From Oscillospiraceae bacterium UBA4632 (lineage in GTDB: Bacteria; Bacillota; Clostridia; Oscillospirales; Oscillospiraceae): a stretch of DNA of 31,886 nucleotides. Where the stretch lies: contig DHMW01000042.1 of NCBI GenBank assembly GCA_002405995.1, positions 25,521-57,406 on the forward strand, given 5' to 3'. How positions within the stretch are numbered: position 1 is the stretch's first letter; every line of letters begins with the position of its first letter. The notes below the pieces were generated by a model, which saw only the letters and a list, made by a program, of their open reading frames with translations, had not been told where the DNA came from and ran no database searches. Of this stretch, positions 30,672 to 31,886 are shown in pieces. The position numbers and the translations under genes were made by a program.

Positions 30672-31721
30672 ATGGGCTTGACCGAGCGCAAAAAGCAGAT
30701 TCTCAAGCGCGTTGTCGAGGACTACATCGCCGCGGCTGAGCCGGTCGGCTCCAAGGCGCTGGCTGAGGAGATGGGCGGCTCGGTGAGCTCGGCGACCATC
30801 CGCAACGAGCTTGCGGACCTGGTCGAGATGGGCTACCTTGAGCAGCCGCACACATCCGCCGGGCGGGTACCGTCCCCCAAAGGCTATCGGCTGTACGTCA
30901 ACGAGCTGATGGAAAAGCGCGAGGTCTCTGAAACAGAAGCGGAGGAGATCAACGAGCAGCTCAAAAGCAAGCTCGGCGGGACGGACAGCGTGATCGCCAG
31001 GGCGGGGCAGATGGTGTCGAGCATCGTCAACTACCCCGTGTACAGCGTGACGGGCGGGCGGCGCGAGACGAGCGTCAAGCGCTTTGAGCTCATCGCGGTC
31101 GATGAAATGAGCTTTATCGTTGTGCTGATGGGCGAGGATAACCGCGTGAAAAGCCAGCTCCAGCGCTCGGACCTGCCGTTCGACAGCCGGCGGCTTGCGG
31201 ACATCAAGGAATTGCTCAACACGCACTTCACCGGCCGGAGCGCCGATGAGATGAGCGCAAGGCTGATGAGCCTTTCCGAGCAGCTTTCGCCCGAGCTGTT
31301 CCTTGTGGTGTCCAAGGCGGTCGAATATGCGATCGGCGTGCTCGAGCAGAGCGCGCAGCGCAGCGTGGAAACGGCGGGCGCGAGCCAGATCCTGAAAATG
31401 CCCGAATACCGCGACGTGGACAAGGCGCACGAGCTGGTAACGTTTCTTGTGGACAACAAGGAGGAGCTTCCCGTGCCGGACGACGGCGCGCCGCTCAAGA
31501 TCCTCATCGGGCCGGAAAACGTGAACGAAGCGCTCAAAGAAACGAGCGTGGTCGTCGCCAGCTACGACATTGGCGATGGGATGCGCGGCCTGGTCGGCGT
31601 GGTCGGCCCGACAAGAATGGATTACGCCACCGTGACGGCACGGCTGAGTTATTTTGCAGACAGCCTGACGCGGATGTTCGGCAAAAACGAGCTGCCGCCG
31701 AAGGAAGAAGATAAGGAGTAA
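30672..31721 (+). CDS. hrcA: Heat-inducible transcription repressor HrcA
   Basis: Dimeric repressor that binds CIRCE; its folding depends on GroEL, which ties chaperone supply to heat-shock gene expression. The 349 residues have the N-terminal winged helix (LTERKKQILKRVVEDYIAAAEPVGSKALAEE, SSATIRNELADLVEMGYLEQPHTSAGRVPS) and the GAF-like and dimerisation regions ending near GLVGVVGPTRMDYATVTARLSYFADSL. AAGGGGG precedes the ATG. With the perfect CIRCE upstream it is autoregulated. grpE follows after three bases, the usual hrcA-grpE-dnaK-dnaJ order. Confidence 0.97.
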   Translation: MGLTERKKQILKRVVEDYIAAAEPVGSKALAEEMGGSVSSATIRNELADLVEMGYLEQPHTSAGRVPSPKGYRLYVNELMEKREVSETEAEEINEQLKSKLGGTDSVIARAGQMVSSIVNYPVYSVTGGRRETSVKRFELIAVDEMSFIVVLMGEDNRVKSQLQRSDLPFDSRRLADIKELLNTHFTGRSADEMSARLMSLSEQLSPELFLVVSKAVEYAIGVLEQSAQRSVETAGASQILKMPEYRDVDKAHELVTFLVDNKEELPVPDDGAPLKILIGPENVNEALKETSVVVASYDIGDGMRGLVGVVGPTRMDYATVTARLSYFADSLTRMFGKNELPPKEEDKE

Positions 31722-31724
31722 GCA

Positions 31725-31886
31725 ATGGGTAAGAAAGACAGGCAGAACGCGGCGGGAAGCACGCCGGAGCAGGACGTGAACAAAGCGCCTGAGACGGCGG
31801 AGACGCCGAAGGCGGACGCAGCAAAGACTGCGGATGTGCCCGAGGAGCAGGAGGTATTCACCCTCACGCGCGAGCAGATGGAGAAG
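31725..31886 (+). CDS. grpE: GrpE nucleotide exchange factor, N-terminal part (cut by window edge)
   Basis: The frame opens at the ATG at 31725 with AAGGAG overlapping the hrcA end and stays open for 54 codons to the window edge. The visible part (MGKKDRQNAAGSTPEQD, then acidic, Ala/Lys/Glu-rich, reaching TLTREQMEK) is the disordered N-terminus typical of GrpE, followed by the beginning of the coiled coil. The conserved GrpE domain lies outside the window, so the call rests mainly on position after hrcA. Confidence 0.85.
   Translation, partial: MGKKDRQNAAGSTPEQDVNKAPETAETPKADAAKTADVPEEQEVFTLTREQMEK

Overview
The window reads as chromosome of a GC-rich, endospore-forming, anaerobic member of the Clostridia, most like the Oscillospiraceae/Ruminococcaceae side of the Bacillota. 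The reasons are strong Shine-Dalgarno sites before nearly every gene, sporulation genes (yabP, yabQ, spoVB, a SpoIIQ-like M23 protein), clostridial-order RNF genes (rnfCDGEAB), an S-layer-homology protein, HrcA/CIRCE control and Bacillus-like synteny. The genus assignment is inference. I see no insertion sequence, prophage, CRISPR array, tRNA or rRNA. The window is almost entirely core genome, and all 33 coding regions are intact apart from grpE, which is cut by the right edge.

Layout. (1) 1-2400, minus strand: a hairpin-rich left edge, then prs and a gene at the glmU locus whose uridylyltransferase half is degenerate. (2) 2500-6830, plus strand: trmL followed by the glycolytic genes pgk, tpiA and gpmI, closed by a terminator. 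(3) 6887-7690: a membrane-anchored M23/LytM protein ending in a bidirectional terminator. (4) 7693-10360, minus strand: pssA, an iron-containing alcohol dehydrogenase and long-form hpf, each with its own promoter. (5) 10400-10555, plus strand: no gene, but a promoter-like sequence, a potentially pseudoknotted RNA and an intrinsic terminator, divergent from hpf; a candidate raiA-motif RNA. (6) 10567-22890, minus strand: a 13-gene run, recJ-rel-dtd-MBL-hemZ-PNP-spoVB-mazG-hup-rqcP-yabP-yabQ-divIC. It joins the Bacillus rel neighbourhood to the yab/divIC sporulation-division neighbourhood and has an internal SigE-like promoter before yabP. (7) 22920-25130: an SLH protein (plus) convergent with a DUF975-type membrane protein (minus), sharing a 16-bp hairpin. 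(8) 25247-30560, plus strand: the complete RNF operon behind a near-consensus promoter, closed by tandem terminators. (9) 30590 to the end: hrcA and the start of grpE behind a SigA promoter and a perfect CIRCE operator.

How the parts fit. Lower glycolysis supplies ATP and reducing equivalents. The RNF complex couples ferredoxin oxidation by NAD+ to ion pumping. Rel, MazG, PNP, Prs and Hpf handle purine nucleotides, stringent signalling and ribosome hibernation at the entry to stationary phase. The yab genes, SpoVB and the M23 protein belong to the sporulation programme that follows. The two points that most deserve follow-up are the GlmU-like protein that keeps acetyltransferase residues but lost its uridylyltransferase residues, and the structured RNA beside hpf.
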